Positions 53,626 through 62,034 of a DNA stretch of 64,000 nucleotides are shown piece by piece. The notes under the pieces are model-generated. The model was not told where the DNA came from and did no database searches. It saw only the letters and a list, made by a program, of their open reading frames with translations. Numbering within the stretch: the first letter of the stretch is position 1; every line of letters starts with the position of its first letter. The position numbers and the translations under genes were made by a program. The DNA is from Novosphingobium album (ex Hu et al. 2023) (GTDB lineage Bacteria > Pseudomonadota > Alphaproteobacteria > Sphingomonadales > Sphingomonadaceae). The stretch spans positions 1 through 64,000 of the forward strand of contig NZ_JALHLE010000029.1 of the NCBI RefSeq assembly GCF_022832385.1, read 5' to 3'.

Positions 53626-54372
53626 TCAGGCTGTGCCGTCGTCTATCAATTCAAGCACATCGCCGATGATTTTTCGCATCGCCTCGCGGGCCATGGCGGG
53701 ATCTCGATCGGCAACAGCCTGCGCCACCGCGCCATGATCGCAAAGGCTGGCGCTGTGGCCCTTGATTGCATTGGTGAAGCGGATCGAGGTTCGCAGTGCC
53801 GTTGCGACCATAGGCTCGAATTGTTCGTAAAAAGGATTTCGGGTCGCGTGCAGGATCGACACGTGGAAAGCAATATCGGACGCGAGCGGATCGTCCGCAC
53901 CTGTTTCAGCGTCAGCCATCCTCGCCAAGCCTGCTTCAATAAGGAGCATTTGGGCATCAGTGTGGTGGATGGCAGCAAGAGCCGCAGCTTCCGGTTCGAT
54001 GGCGATCCGCAATTGATTGAAGTGACGCAGCAACTCGAGGGAGGGCTCGCGGTCGAGCAGCCAGCGGAGAACATCGGCATCGAACATGTTCCAATGGGAG
54101 GGCGGTTGCACCGTGGTCCCTTGGCGTGTCCGGGCGTTCACGAGTCCTTTTGCTGTCAGCATCTTTACAGCTTCGCGCGTTACCGAACGGCTGACTCCAT
54201 GGGTTTTCGATAGTTCTTCTTCTGTCGGAAATGGCACCCCCTCGTAACCGCCGGAGACGATTGTCTTGCCCAGCAAATTGAGCATTGTTTGTGTCCGGTT
54301 GAGCTTGCGCTTCCTGTGCTCGGCGAGATCGATTTCTACCATGCCGACGGTTATGGGCTTTATTCGACGCAT
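53626..54372 (-). CDS. GntR-family regulator (FadR/FCD type) next to the glycosidase operon
   Basis: A FadR-type regulator of about 248 residues. The winged helix reads MLNLLGKTIVSGGYEGVPFP, EEELSKTHGVSRSVTREAVK and GLVNARTRQGTTV. The FCD domain begins near LELLRHFNQLRIAIEPEAAA and has metal/ligand-type His in DIAFHVSILHATRN and a later CDHGAVAQAV. It resembles DgoR-like regulators of sugar-acid catabolism. The start is uncertain: ATG 54372 (MRRIKP, after GGACGA) is used; ATG 54387 and 54342 are alternatives. It is divergent from the esterase/GH2/GH78/GH106 operon and probably controls it through sites in the 54.8-54.9 kb region (inference). Confidence 0.9.
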   Translation of the reverse strand: MRRIKPITVGMVEIDLAEHRKRKLNRTQTMLNLLGKTIVSGGYEGVPFPTEEELSKTHGVSRSVTREAVKMLTAKGLVNARTRQGTTVQPPSHWNMFDADVLRWLLDREPSLELLRHFNQLRIAIEPEAAALAAIHHTDAQMLLIEAGLARMADAETGADDPLASDIAFHVSILHATRNPFYEQFEPMVATALRTSIRFTNAIKGHSASLCDHGAVAQAVADRDPAMAREAMRKIIGDVLELIDDGTA

Positions 54373-54843
54373 TCGTCCACGTCCCATGTTTGACGCTTGC
54401 TGCCAAATTCTGATCTTGTGGGTCAACCGAGCTGGAAATGTCTTGCCTGCCTGCCGGGGCGACCTTGGCACGTGCAGGGTCCTGTGCGGGAGGGGGCTCT
54501 TGGATTGGTCGTCCTCCTTGTGTGCAGGCATCAATTTCGCGTTTCGGGATCAGGCTGCGCACCGCTCCAAGGCAAATGCAAATTCGAATTCAGGGGCCGA
54601 GCATGACGGCAGGTTGGCTTGTCGTATGATGCCCGAAGCGGAACCGATTGCGAATTTGTCATATAATTCATTGACGCAATCAAAACAGATCAATACAGAT
54701 AAAAATCGATCATTTGCAACTGCAGGGCCTGCTGAAGTTGAGGTTCGGATTTTGAACTGTGATTAATTATTGCCCGGATAATATGAGGAGTGGTCAATGA
54801 CCCTTCTTTATATCAGTTCCGGAAAATATTTATATTAAATAAT

Positions 54844-54857
54844 GGACTTTATAGTCC
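54844..54857. promoter_or_regulatory. Inverted repeat GGACT-TTAT-AGTCC
   Basis: Perfect 5-bp arms 77 bp upstream of the esterase start in the AT-rich leader. It is a possible operator for the divergent FadR-type regulator; the spacing suits a GntR dimer, but binding is inferred. Confidence 0.4.
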
Positions 54858-54872
54858 CGAATAATGATGATT

Positions 54873-54904
54873 TTCCTTGATATATATTTATGATAATCAA
54901 GGAA
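54873..54904. promoter_or_regulatory. Inverted repeat TTCCTTGAT ... ATCAAGGAA
   Basis: Perfect 9-bp arms with a 14-nt AT-rich centre, ending 30 bp upstream of the esterase ATG. It could be an operator overlapping the promoter or a leader-RNA hairpin. Confidence 0.45.
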
Positions 54905-54934
54905 TTTATAAAACAAAATGGGTGAGGTTAACCT

Positions 54935-55831
54935 ATGGTCCGTGCAATGCAGATTGGGCGTTTGGCAGCCGCTATATTTTTATTTTCGGGTTTCGCGGGT
55001 GCTTGGAGCGCCGGAGCGGATGTCGTCGACGCTCCGGCAAGCGACATAATCGAATTGTGGCCCGGAACGCCGCCTGGAACGCCAGCCGAATGGGCAGGGC
55101 CCGAATTTCGCGGCAACGTGTCGATTTCAAATGTGACCGTGCCCACGCTCAGCATCTGGCGGCCGCAACCGGGCAAGGCCACCGGAACAGCGGTCATCGT
55201 TGCGCCAGGCGGGGCATTTACCGGGCTGGCGTGGAATCTTGAAGGTGCTTCGGTGGCCAAGTGGCTCGCCAGCCAGGGAGTGACCGCGTTTGTGCTCAAA
55301 TATCGCGTCCACCAGCCCCTGCCAGGTGAAGAGTCCAAGGCGATGCCGCCGGTCCGGTATGAGCAAAGCCAGCATGTGAAGACCGGCGAGAAGCTGGCGA
55401 TGGAAGACGGGATGCAGGCTGTAAAACTGGTGCGCAGCAACGCAGCCAGGTTCGGCATCGATCCGCATCGGATAGGTTTCCTGGGCTTTTCGGCCGGGGC
55501 CATGACCGCCATGAACGTCGTGATGAAGGGCGATTCCGAAAGCCGTCCCGATTTTGTCGCCCCGATCTACGGTGCGGCTCCCGCAGTGCCGGTGCCACAG
55601 GATGCGCCGCCGCTGTTTGAAGTGGTAGCGGTGGACGATCCCATCATGTTCCCGCGCGCACTTGTTATCTTCGATCAGTGGACGGCCGCAGGCAAGCAGG
55701 CCGAACTGCACGTCTATGAAAAGGGCGGGCACGGTTTCGGCCTGGGTAACAAGGATATGCCGGTAGGTAAGTGGCCCGAGGCATTTGCCGCCTGGATGGT
55801 GGATCATGGGTTCCTGCCTGCCCCCAAATGA
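54935..55831 (+). CDS. Secreted alpha/beta-hydrolase, carbohydrate-esterase-like
   Basis: A 298-residue alpha/beta-hydrolase with a signal peptide (MVRAMQIGRLAAAIFLFSGF, cleavage near WSAGA). The oxyanion segment is VAPGGAFTGLAW, the nucleophile is Ser186 in GFLGFSAGAM, and the catalytic His is H266 in KGGHGFG. This arrangement is common in acetylxylan esterase-like or feruloyl esterase-like proteins found with glycosidases. The ATG follows GAGG. It is the first gene of the operon leading to GH2, GH78 and GH106 enzymes, so it probably removes acyl groups from a plant glycan or glycoside. Confidence 0.88.
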   Translation: MVRAMQIGRLAAAIFLFSGFAGAWSAGADVVDAPASDIIELWPGTPPGTPAEWAGPEFRGNVSISNVTVPTLSIWRPQPGKATGTAVIVAPGGAFTGLAWNLEGASVAKWLASQGVTAFVLKYRVHQPLPGEESKAMPPVRYEQSQHVKTGEKLAMEDGMQAVKLVRSNAARFGIDPHRIGFLGFSAGAMTAMNVVMKGDSESRPDFVAPIYGAAPAVPVPQDAPPLFEVVAVDDPIMFPRALVIFDQWTAAGKQAELHVYEKGGHGFGLGNKDMPVGKWPEAFAAWMVDHGFLPAPK

Positions 55832-55855
55832 TCAGACCGTAGATGCAAAGTTACT

Positions 55856-58771
55856 ATGAGTTGCGAAATGACTACAGGAACTGAGAGCCATGGCCTGCGG
55901 GTCAGCCGCCGGCGCGCCATGCAATATGGCGCGATGACGGGCGTGGCACTCGCGGCCCCGGGAAGTGCGGTATTTGCCGGTCCGGCTGAAGGAGCGGGGC
56001 AGTCCGTGCCGCCGCGTGACTTTGCGCCACCTGAAAAGGGCGCGCGCCTGTTCGAGGACGCCTGGCATTTCCACCGCGGCGACGTCCCCATGCCCAAGCT
56101 GCTGGGTCACCGCGTTTCCTATGAGGCGACCAAGGCCGGCGGCGCGGTGGGTGCTGCTGCTGCCGTCTACGACGATGGCGACTGGCCGCTGGTGGAGTTG
56201 CCGCACGACTGGGCCGCCGCCGAGGTTCCGAACGCCGAGGAGAACATTGCCCAGGGGTACCGGGCGCGAGGGATCTCCTGGTACCGGCGTGGATTCCGGC
56301 TGGATGAGACGCTGCGCGGGCGCTATCTGGAACTGCAATTCGGCGCCATCTCCAGCAAGGCGACGGTCTGGTTCAATGGCATCGAAACGGCGCACAGCTG
56401 GTCGGGCTACAGCGCGATCCATATCGACCTTACCGCCAATGCCTATTTCGGCGATGCGCTCAACAGCATTGCCGTGCGCGTCGATGCCGAGCAGTTCGAG
56501 GGCTGGTGGTACGAAGGCGCCGGGCCCTACCGGCACGTCTGGCTGGTGGACCGGGCGCCGGTCCATATCGTCACTGACGGCATCCATGCGGATCCCCGGC
56601 TGCAGGCCAATGGTGGCTGGTCTGTGCCGGTCGAAGCGACGCTCTACTCGATCGAGGAGAAGGACGCGTCGGTGCGGGTTGTTGCCGAGCTTCTCGATGA
56701 CCGGGACGCGGTGATCGCATCGGCCAGCACTCAGGTTACTGTTTCCCCGCTCGCCCGTGCGGTTGCCAGACTCGAAATTACGGATGTTTCGCCCCGGTTG
56801 TGGTCGGTCGATGCGCCCAACCTGTACCGCGTCCGCACCCGTGTGTCGCGGGCAGGGCAAACCGTGGATGAGCGGATCACGCCTTGCGGCTTCAGGACCC
56901 TGCATTTCGATCCGGACAAGGGCCTTCTGATCAACGGCGAACACGTCAAGATCAAGGGCGTATGCGTTCACGGCGGCCATGCCGGTGTTGGCGTGGCGGT
57001 GCCGGATTCGCTGATCTGGTGGCGGGTGCAGCAGCTCAAGCGGATGGGCTGCAATGCGATCCGCACAGCCCACAATGCCCCCAGTCCGGCGCTGCTCGAT
57101 GCCTGCGACAGGCTGGGCCTGCTGGTGATGGACGAGAACCGGTTGTTCAACGTCAGCCCGGACTACATCGAACAGTTGCAATGGCTTGTCCGGCGCGACC
57201 GCAACCATCCCAGCGTCATTCTCTGGTCCGTGTTCAATGAAGAACCGATGGAGGGAACCTCCAGCGGCTACGAAATGGTGCGCAGGGCATCGGCCGCGGT
57301 CAAGGCACTGGACACGAGCCGTCCTGTCACCGCCGCGATGAGCGGGGGACTATTCGCGCCGGTCAACGTCAGCCAGGCCGTCGATGTCGTCGGGTTCAAC
57401 TACCACCAGTATGACTACGACAAGTTCCATGACCTGCATCCCGACTGGCCGATCACCAGTTCCGAGGACACCAGTGCGTTCATGGTGCGCGGTGAATGGT
57501 TCACCGATGAGGATGCGCACGTAAAATCGGCCGACGACACCGAGCACGCCTTGTGGGGCAACAGCCACCGGCAGGCGTGGAAGGAAATCGCGACAAGGCC
57601 CTTTGTCGCCGGCGCCTTTGTCTGGACCGGCTTCGACTATTATGGCGAACCCACGCCTTACACATGGCCGACAAAATCCAGCCTGTTCGGCAGCATGGAC
57701 CTGTGCGGGTTTCCCAAGGCGGCTTTCTACATTCATCAGGCCCAGTGGCTCGACCGGCCGGTCCTCAAGATCCTGCCACACTGGAACTGGAAACCGGGAA
57801 CGCCGATCAAGGTGCTCGTCGCGACCCAGCTTGACCAGGTCGTGCTGACCCTGAACGGCAAGACCGTCGCCGACGGGCCGGCCGATCCCTACCAGATGTT
57901 CAGTGCCGACCTGCAATTCGCGCCCGGACGTCTCGAAGCGCATGGCTACAGGAACGGCAAGCTGGTGGCGACAGATGCGGTGGAAACCACCGGGACGCCC
58001 GTCCGCCTCCGCCTGACGCCGGACCGAAGCCGCCTGCGCGGCGACGGAGCCGACGCGGTACCTGTGACTATCGAGGCGCTGGACAGCAGGGGCCGCCCCG
58101 TGCCGACCGCCGACATGCGCGTTGACCTCTCGGTCAGCGGGGCAAGACTGATCGGTGTCGGCAACGGCAACCCGAATGCGGGTTTTTCCGGCAAGGAAAG
58201 TCATGTTCCCCTGTTCAACGGGCTGGCCCAGGCCATCATCCAGACGGAACGCGGATCGCAGGGCAGGGCAAGCCTTTCGGCATCCGCTGCCGGACTTGCT
58301 CCGGCCTCCACGATCCTGTCCGTGGCGGCGGTTTCTGTTCCTTCTGTCGCGCCCGGGCCGCTGCGTTTCATGATCCAGGGCTGGCGCCAGTCCCCGGTCG
58401 TGCAGGAAAAACCGGGGCAGCCGGGCACTCTTGCCGACAATGACATGAACAGCTGGCAGCGGGTGCGTGCGGGCACACCGCCGCCGTTCTCGGGGACCAC
58501 CGGCTATCTCACGCTTGCTGCCCAGATTGAGGTTCCGGGCAATGTCACCAGAAATGGCGGCCTGATCGTGCTGCAGACCGTCAACGGTGCGGGCAGCTTG
58601 TGGCTCAACGGCGAGCAGAAGGCTGAAAAGACCTATGTCGAAGCCGGAGCCATGAAGGCGGCCATTCCTCCGGGGCTCACCAAGCTGGATGTGGCCCTGA
58701 TCCTGAAAGTCCTGCCTGATCAGCGAACCGGTCTGCCCGGACTGGTGTTCCTTGAAAGCGAAGCGCATTGA
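55856..58771 (+). CDS. Glycoside hydrolase family 2 (beta-galactosidase-like), exported
   Basis: A 971-residue GH2 enzyme. The N-terminus has a Tat-like signal (SRRRAMQYGAMTGVALAAPG). The sugar-binding jelly roll follows (WYRRGFRLDETLRGRYLELQ), then an immunoglobulin-like domain, then the TIM barrel. The acid/base is Glu462 in SVFNEEP and the probable nucleophile is Glu537 in TSSEDTSAF. The segment FVWTGFDYYGEPTPYTWP marks the long GH2 subgroup that carries a DUF4982-like and further C-terminal beta domains. ATG 55868 is an alternative start. The stop overlaps the TTG start of the GH78 gene by 4 bp. It likely removes terminal beta-galactose or a related sugar. Confidence 0.93.
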   Translation: MSCEMTTGTESHGLRVSRRRAMQYGAMTGVALAAPGSAVFAGPAEGAGQSVPPRDFAPPEKGARLFEDAWHFHRGDVPMPKLLGHRVSYEATKAGGAVGAAAAVYDDGDWPLVELPHDWAAAEVPNAEENIAQGYRARGISWYRRGFRLDETLRGRYLELQFGAISSKATVWFNGIETAHSWSGYSAIHIDLTANAYFGDALNSIAVRVDAEQFEGWWYEGAGPYRHVWLVDRAPVHIVTDGIHADPRLQANGGWSVPVEATLYSIEEKDASVRVVAELLDDRDAVIASASTQVTVSPLARAVARLEITDVSPRLWSVDAPNLYRVRTRVSRAGQTVDERITPCGFRTLHFDPDKGLLINGEHVKIKGVCVHGGHAGVGVAVPDSLIWWRVQQLKRMGCNAIRTAHNAPSPALLDACDRLGLLVMDENRLFNVSPDYIEQLQWLVRRDRNHPSVILWSVFNEEPMEGTSSGYEMVRRASAAVKALDTSRPVTAAMSGGLFAPVNVSQAVDVVGFNYHQYDYDKFHDLHPDWPITSSEDTSAFMVRGEWFTDEDAHVKSADDTEHALWGNSHRQAWKEIATRPFVAGAFVWTGFDYYGEPTPYTWPTKSSLFGSMDLCGFPKAAFYIHQAQWLDRPVLKILPHWNWKPGTPIKVLVATQLDQVVLTLNGKTVADGPADPYQMFSADLQFAPGRLEAHGYRNGKLVATDAVETTGTPVRLRLTPDRSRLRGDGADAVPVTIEALDSRGRPVPTADMRVDLSVSGARLIGVGNGNPNAGFSGKESHVPLFNGLAQAIIQTERGSQGRASLSASAAGLAPASTILSVAAVSVPSVAPGPLRFMIQGWRQSPVVQEKPGQPGTLADNDMNSWQRVRAGTPPPFSGTTGYLTLAAQIEVPGNVTRNGGLIVLQTVNGAGSLWLNGEQKAEKTYVEAGAMKAAIPPGLTKLDVALILKVLPDQRTGLPGLVFLESEAH

Positions 58772-61700
58772 CACGCGAAGTTGACAACCGGCTGCGGCTT
58801 GCGCGGCGGCCCTTCCTCGGCAGTGTGGCTCTGGCGGCCCTTGCCAGCGGCAGTGCGGTTTCCGCCAGGCGGGCGGGCCGGCGCGGGTTTCGCGCTGTCA
58901 GGTTGCGCACCGCGCAAGTCGAACACCCGCTGGGCGTGCATTGCGCCGCTCCATCCCTGTCCTGGGAAATTGCCGGGAAAGGCCGGATGCAGGCCGCCTA
59001 TCGCATCCGCGTCGCTTCCAGCTTGCAGGCGCTTCGGTCGGGCAAGGGCGATCTTTGGGACAGCGGGCGAGTGGAATCGAACGCGCAAAGCGGCATTGCC
59101 TACGCAGGCGAGAGGCTGCCGTCGCGGCAACGCTGTTTCTGGTCGGTCGATCTGTGGGATCAGCACGGGAATGTGTCTTCGTCCGGCGAGGTCGGGCAAT
59201 GGCAAATGGGTCTGCTCGACTCTGCCGACTGGAAGGTTCCCTGGTTTGCGGCTGAAACCGAAGAGGCGCGGGCCACGCGCGAACGGGGCGCGGTCTGGGC
59301 GACGGTGCCCGATGGTGCGCGGAATGGCCCGGCTTCGTTCCGTCTCGTCTTCGAGAGCACCGATGGGGAAGCACGGCTGATCCTGCAATCGAACGACCGT
59401 ATCGTCAGGCTCACGCTGGATGGCGTGCCTCTTGCGATGTTCGATTATGGATCCTTGCCGGAGATAAAGGCCCCCGTGGGTGAATTGCGCCTGCCACTGG
59501 CGGCCGGACGGCACGTTCTTGGCGTCATGGTCATGGCAAAGCCGGGCGCAGGGGTCGCCGCGCAGCTGCGTCTGCCCGATGGACGCTTCATCACGGACGG
59601 ATGGCAAGTTCAGGACAAGCCGGGCAGCGGCGAGGCCGGCTGGGCCGCTGCGCCCCGCCTCGATCCGCAGCCCTACTTCCGGATGCCGCCATCGCCCGCC
59701 CATCTGCTGCGGCGCCGGTTCCGCTGGAATGGGGACGGGCAGCAAGCGCGTCTCTACGTCGCGGCGCTGGGCGGCTACGACGTCTGGATCAACGGCAAGC
59801 GCGCCAACGACGACACGCTTCAGGCGGAGCCGGTGAAGTATGCCGATCACATCCCCTACCGGGTCTACGATGTCGGCAGTTTGTTGCGGGAGGGCGATAA
59901 CGTCCTTGCCGCGATGGTGGCGGATGGATTCTACGCCAGCTATCTGCTCCAGACCGGGCGTTACAGCTATGGTCCGCCGCCGCGCCGCATCCGCTTGCAG
60001 CTGGAAATCGAGAATGCCGATGGCGGGTGGTCGCCCGCCGGGGGCGGCGAGCCGTGGAAAGGGCAGGCGGGCGGATTGCTGGCCTCCGAAATCTATTACG
60101 GTGAGGACTGGGACCGGCGGCTGACGCCGATCGGCTGGACGGAGCCGGGCTACGACGATTCAGGCTGGGGCGAGGCCTGGTCCGCTCCTGAGCCGTCCGG
60201 TGCGCTCATCGGGCGGATCGTGCCGCCGGTCCGGATCACCCGGACGCTGGAACCTGCGGCGTTTCGCGCCACCGGTGAGGACCGCGTTATCGTCGATTTC
60301 GGCCAGAACTTTGCCGGACGTGTCAGGGTGCGCGTATGTGGGAAGCGCGGCGACAAGGTTACCGTGCGCCACGCGGAAATCCTCGACGAGAAGGGGATGC
60401 TCGATCGCCGCAACCTGCGGGCGGCCCGGGCGACCGATACGTATGTCCTGCAGGGCGATCCTGCTGGCGAAGTCCTGGAACCCCGCTTTACCTATCAGGG
60501 CTTCCGCTATGCCGAGATTAGCGGTGCGCGCGAATTGAAGGCCGGTGACGTTACGGGCCTCGTCCTGCACAGCGACCTTGGCGAAACCGGCCTGTTCCGC
60601 ATCGATCAGCCGGTGGTGCAGAAGCTGTGGCTCAATACCCTGTGGAGCCAGCGGTCCAACTTCATGGGCTGGCCGACCGACTGCCCCCAGCGCGATGAAC
60701 GTGTGGGCTGGACCGGGGATGCCGCGGTGTTCTGGGATACGGCGGCTTTCAACATGGACGTCGGGCCTTTCACCCGGGCCTTCATGACCGACATGCGCGA
60801 TTCGCAAGGGCCCACCGGGGCTTTCCCCGTCTGGGCGCCGAATGTGCATCCGGGCAATTTCGCACCGTCGGAGCCTACCCCCGGCTGGTCGGACGCCGGA
60901 GTCATGCTGCCTTTCGTGTCCTATCAGCGTTACGGTGATCGCAGCATCATCGACGAGAACTGGGATGCCATGACGCAGTACGTCAACGGCGTGCTGGCGG
61001 ACAATCCCGATGGCCTCTGGGTCAACAGGCGGGGGCTCGACTTCGGCGACTGGCTTTCGCTCGATGCCAAGGACCCCGGCGACGAAACCACGCCGAAGGC
61101 GCTTGCGGGCACAGCCATGCTGGCGCGTTCCGCCGCGCAGCTGGCACAGATGGCGCAGTGGACCGGTCGTAGCGATGAGGCCGCGCACTGGAGTGCCGAA
61201 CGCCAGCGGATCGGCCGGGCATTCGCCGAAGCCTATGTCGCGCCGGACGGGACGGTGGGCAATGCCAGCCAGACCAGTTACATTCTGGCCCTGCACAATG
61301 GATTGGTCCCGGAGGGCCTGCGCAAGTTGGCGGGGGACCTGCTCGCGGCGGATATCCGGCGCCGGGGAACTCTGCTTTCAACCGGGTTCCTGGGCACACC
61401 GGCAGCGCTCGATGTGCTGGCCGATGCGGGGCATGTCGATCTTGCCTTCGACCTGCTGCTGCGGACCGAGTTCCCCTCGTGGGGCTACATGGTCAAGCAC
61501 GGCGCCACGACGATCTGGGAACGCTGGAACGGCGATGCCGGCGATCTTTCGATGAACTCGTTCAATCACTATGCGCTGGGCGCGGTGTGCGGCTTCTTCT
61601 ACCGCCGCATCGCCGGTCTGCAGCCGGTCGAACCGGGCTTTGCCCGGGCACGGATCGCCCCGCTCGTGGATGCCCGGTTCCGGCAAGCCGGTTGCACTTA

Positions 61701-61941
61701 CGACAGCGTGCGCGGCCGGTTCGTGTCGGACTGGAAGCTGGATGGTGGGCGGTTGAGCCTCGGCGTGGAAATCCCGGAGAATTGTCTTGCCGAGGTGCGC
61801 ATTCCGGCCTCGCGGAACGCGCGCATCACTGCGGACGGCATGGTGCTTGCGAAACGGAGAGATTTCACGATCCTCGATCGCGACGAGGCTGCTGCAGTGA
61901 TCGAGGTGCGGCCGGGTCGCTATGCCTTTGAAGTCCGGTAA
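58768..61941 (+). CDS. Alpha-L-rhamnosidase, glycoside hydrolase family 78
   Basis: A 1057-residue GH78 enzyme. The start is TTG 58768, overlapping the GH2 stop as TTGA; the product begins with a twin-arginine-like leader (ARRPFLGSVALAALASGSAV). An N-terminal accessory beta domain (VEHPLGVHCAAPSLSWEIAG) is followed by another beta domain with FRWNGDGQQARLYVAALGGY and VILDFGQN-type motif VIVDFGQNFAGRVRV. The catalytic (alpha/alpha)6 barrel has the diagnostic GWPTDCPQRDERVGWTGDA (Asp643, Glu644). It later shows TTIWERWNGD. It releases terminal alpha-L-rhamnose from rhamnogalacturonan side chains, flavonoid glycosides or saponins. The substrate is not determinable from sequence. Confidence 0.94.
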   Translation: MTREVDNRLRLARRPFLGSVALAALASGSAVSARRAGRRGFRAVRLRTAQVEHPLGVHCAAPSLSWEIAGKGRMQAAYRIRVASSLQALRSGKGDLWDSGRVESNAQSGIAYAGERLPSRQRCFWSVDLWDQHGNVSSSGEVGQWQMGLLDSADWKVPWFAAETEEARATRERGAVWATVPDGARNGPASFRLVFESTDGEARLILQSNDRIVRLTLDGVPLAMFDYGSLPEIKAPVGELRLPLAAGRHVLGVMVMAKPGAGVAAQLRLPDGRFITDGWQVQDKPGSGEAGWAAAPRLDPQPYFRMPPSPAHLLRRRFRWNGDGQQARLYVAALGGYDVWINGKRANDDTLQAEPVKYADHIPYRVYDVGSLLREGDNVLAAMVADGFYASYLLQTGRYSYGPPPRRIRLQLEIENADGGWSPAGGGEPWKGQAGGLLASEIYYGEDWDRRLTPIGWTEPGYDDSGWGEAWSAPEPSGALIGRIVPPVRITRTLEPAAFRATGEDRVIVDFGQNFAGRVRVRVCGKRGDKVTVRHAEILDEKGMLDRRNLRAARATDTYVLQGDPAGEVLEPRFTYQGFRYAEISGARELKAGDVTGLVLHSDLGETGLFRIDQPVVQKLWLNTLWSQRSNFMGWPTDCPQRDERVGWTGDAAVFWDTAAFNMDVGPFTRAFMTDMRDSQGPTGAFPVWAPNVHPGNFAPSEPTPGWSDAGVMLPFVSYQRYGDRSIIDENWDAMTQYVNGVLADNPDGLWVNRRGLDFGDWLSLDAKDPGDETTPKALAGTAMLARSAAQLAQMAQWTGRSDEAAHWSAERQRIGRAFAEAYVAPDGTVGNASQTSYILALHNGLVPEGLRKLAGDLLAADIRRRGTLLSTGFLGTPAALDVLADAGHVDLAFDLLLRTEFPSWGYMVKHGATTIWERWNGDAGDLSMNSFNHYALGAVCGFFYRRIAGLQPVEPGFARARIAPLVDARFRQAGCTYDSVRGRFVSDWKLDGGRLSLGVEIPENCLAEVRIPASRNARITADGMVLAKRRDFTILDRDEAAAVIEVRPGRYAFEVR

Positions 61942-62034
61942 AAATGGCGAGGCCGGGCGCGAGCAGGCGATGCCAGCATGGTTGCTTTCGCTGGCCCGTT
62001 GAGAACATGATTATTTCAGGGGAGATGCTGCGGC

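Larger units (their letters stand above)
54373..54934. other. Divergent intergenic region, AT-rich, promoter of the glycosidase operon
   Basis: About 560 bp with no supported gene. The right-hand 200 bp are strongly AT-rich against a GC-rich background and contain two inverted repeats (54844-54857 and 54873-54904) that are candidate regulator sites. The left part holds the regulator's own start region. Confidence 0.6.

Noticed and set aside
55832..57208. A 458-codon open frame on the minus strand
   Set aside because: It is antisense to the GH2 gene, which has full domain support. The translation shows no family motifs.
57350..58774. A 474-codon open frame on the minus strand
   Set aside because: Antisense shadow of the GH2 3' half; no domain and no start signal.
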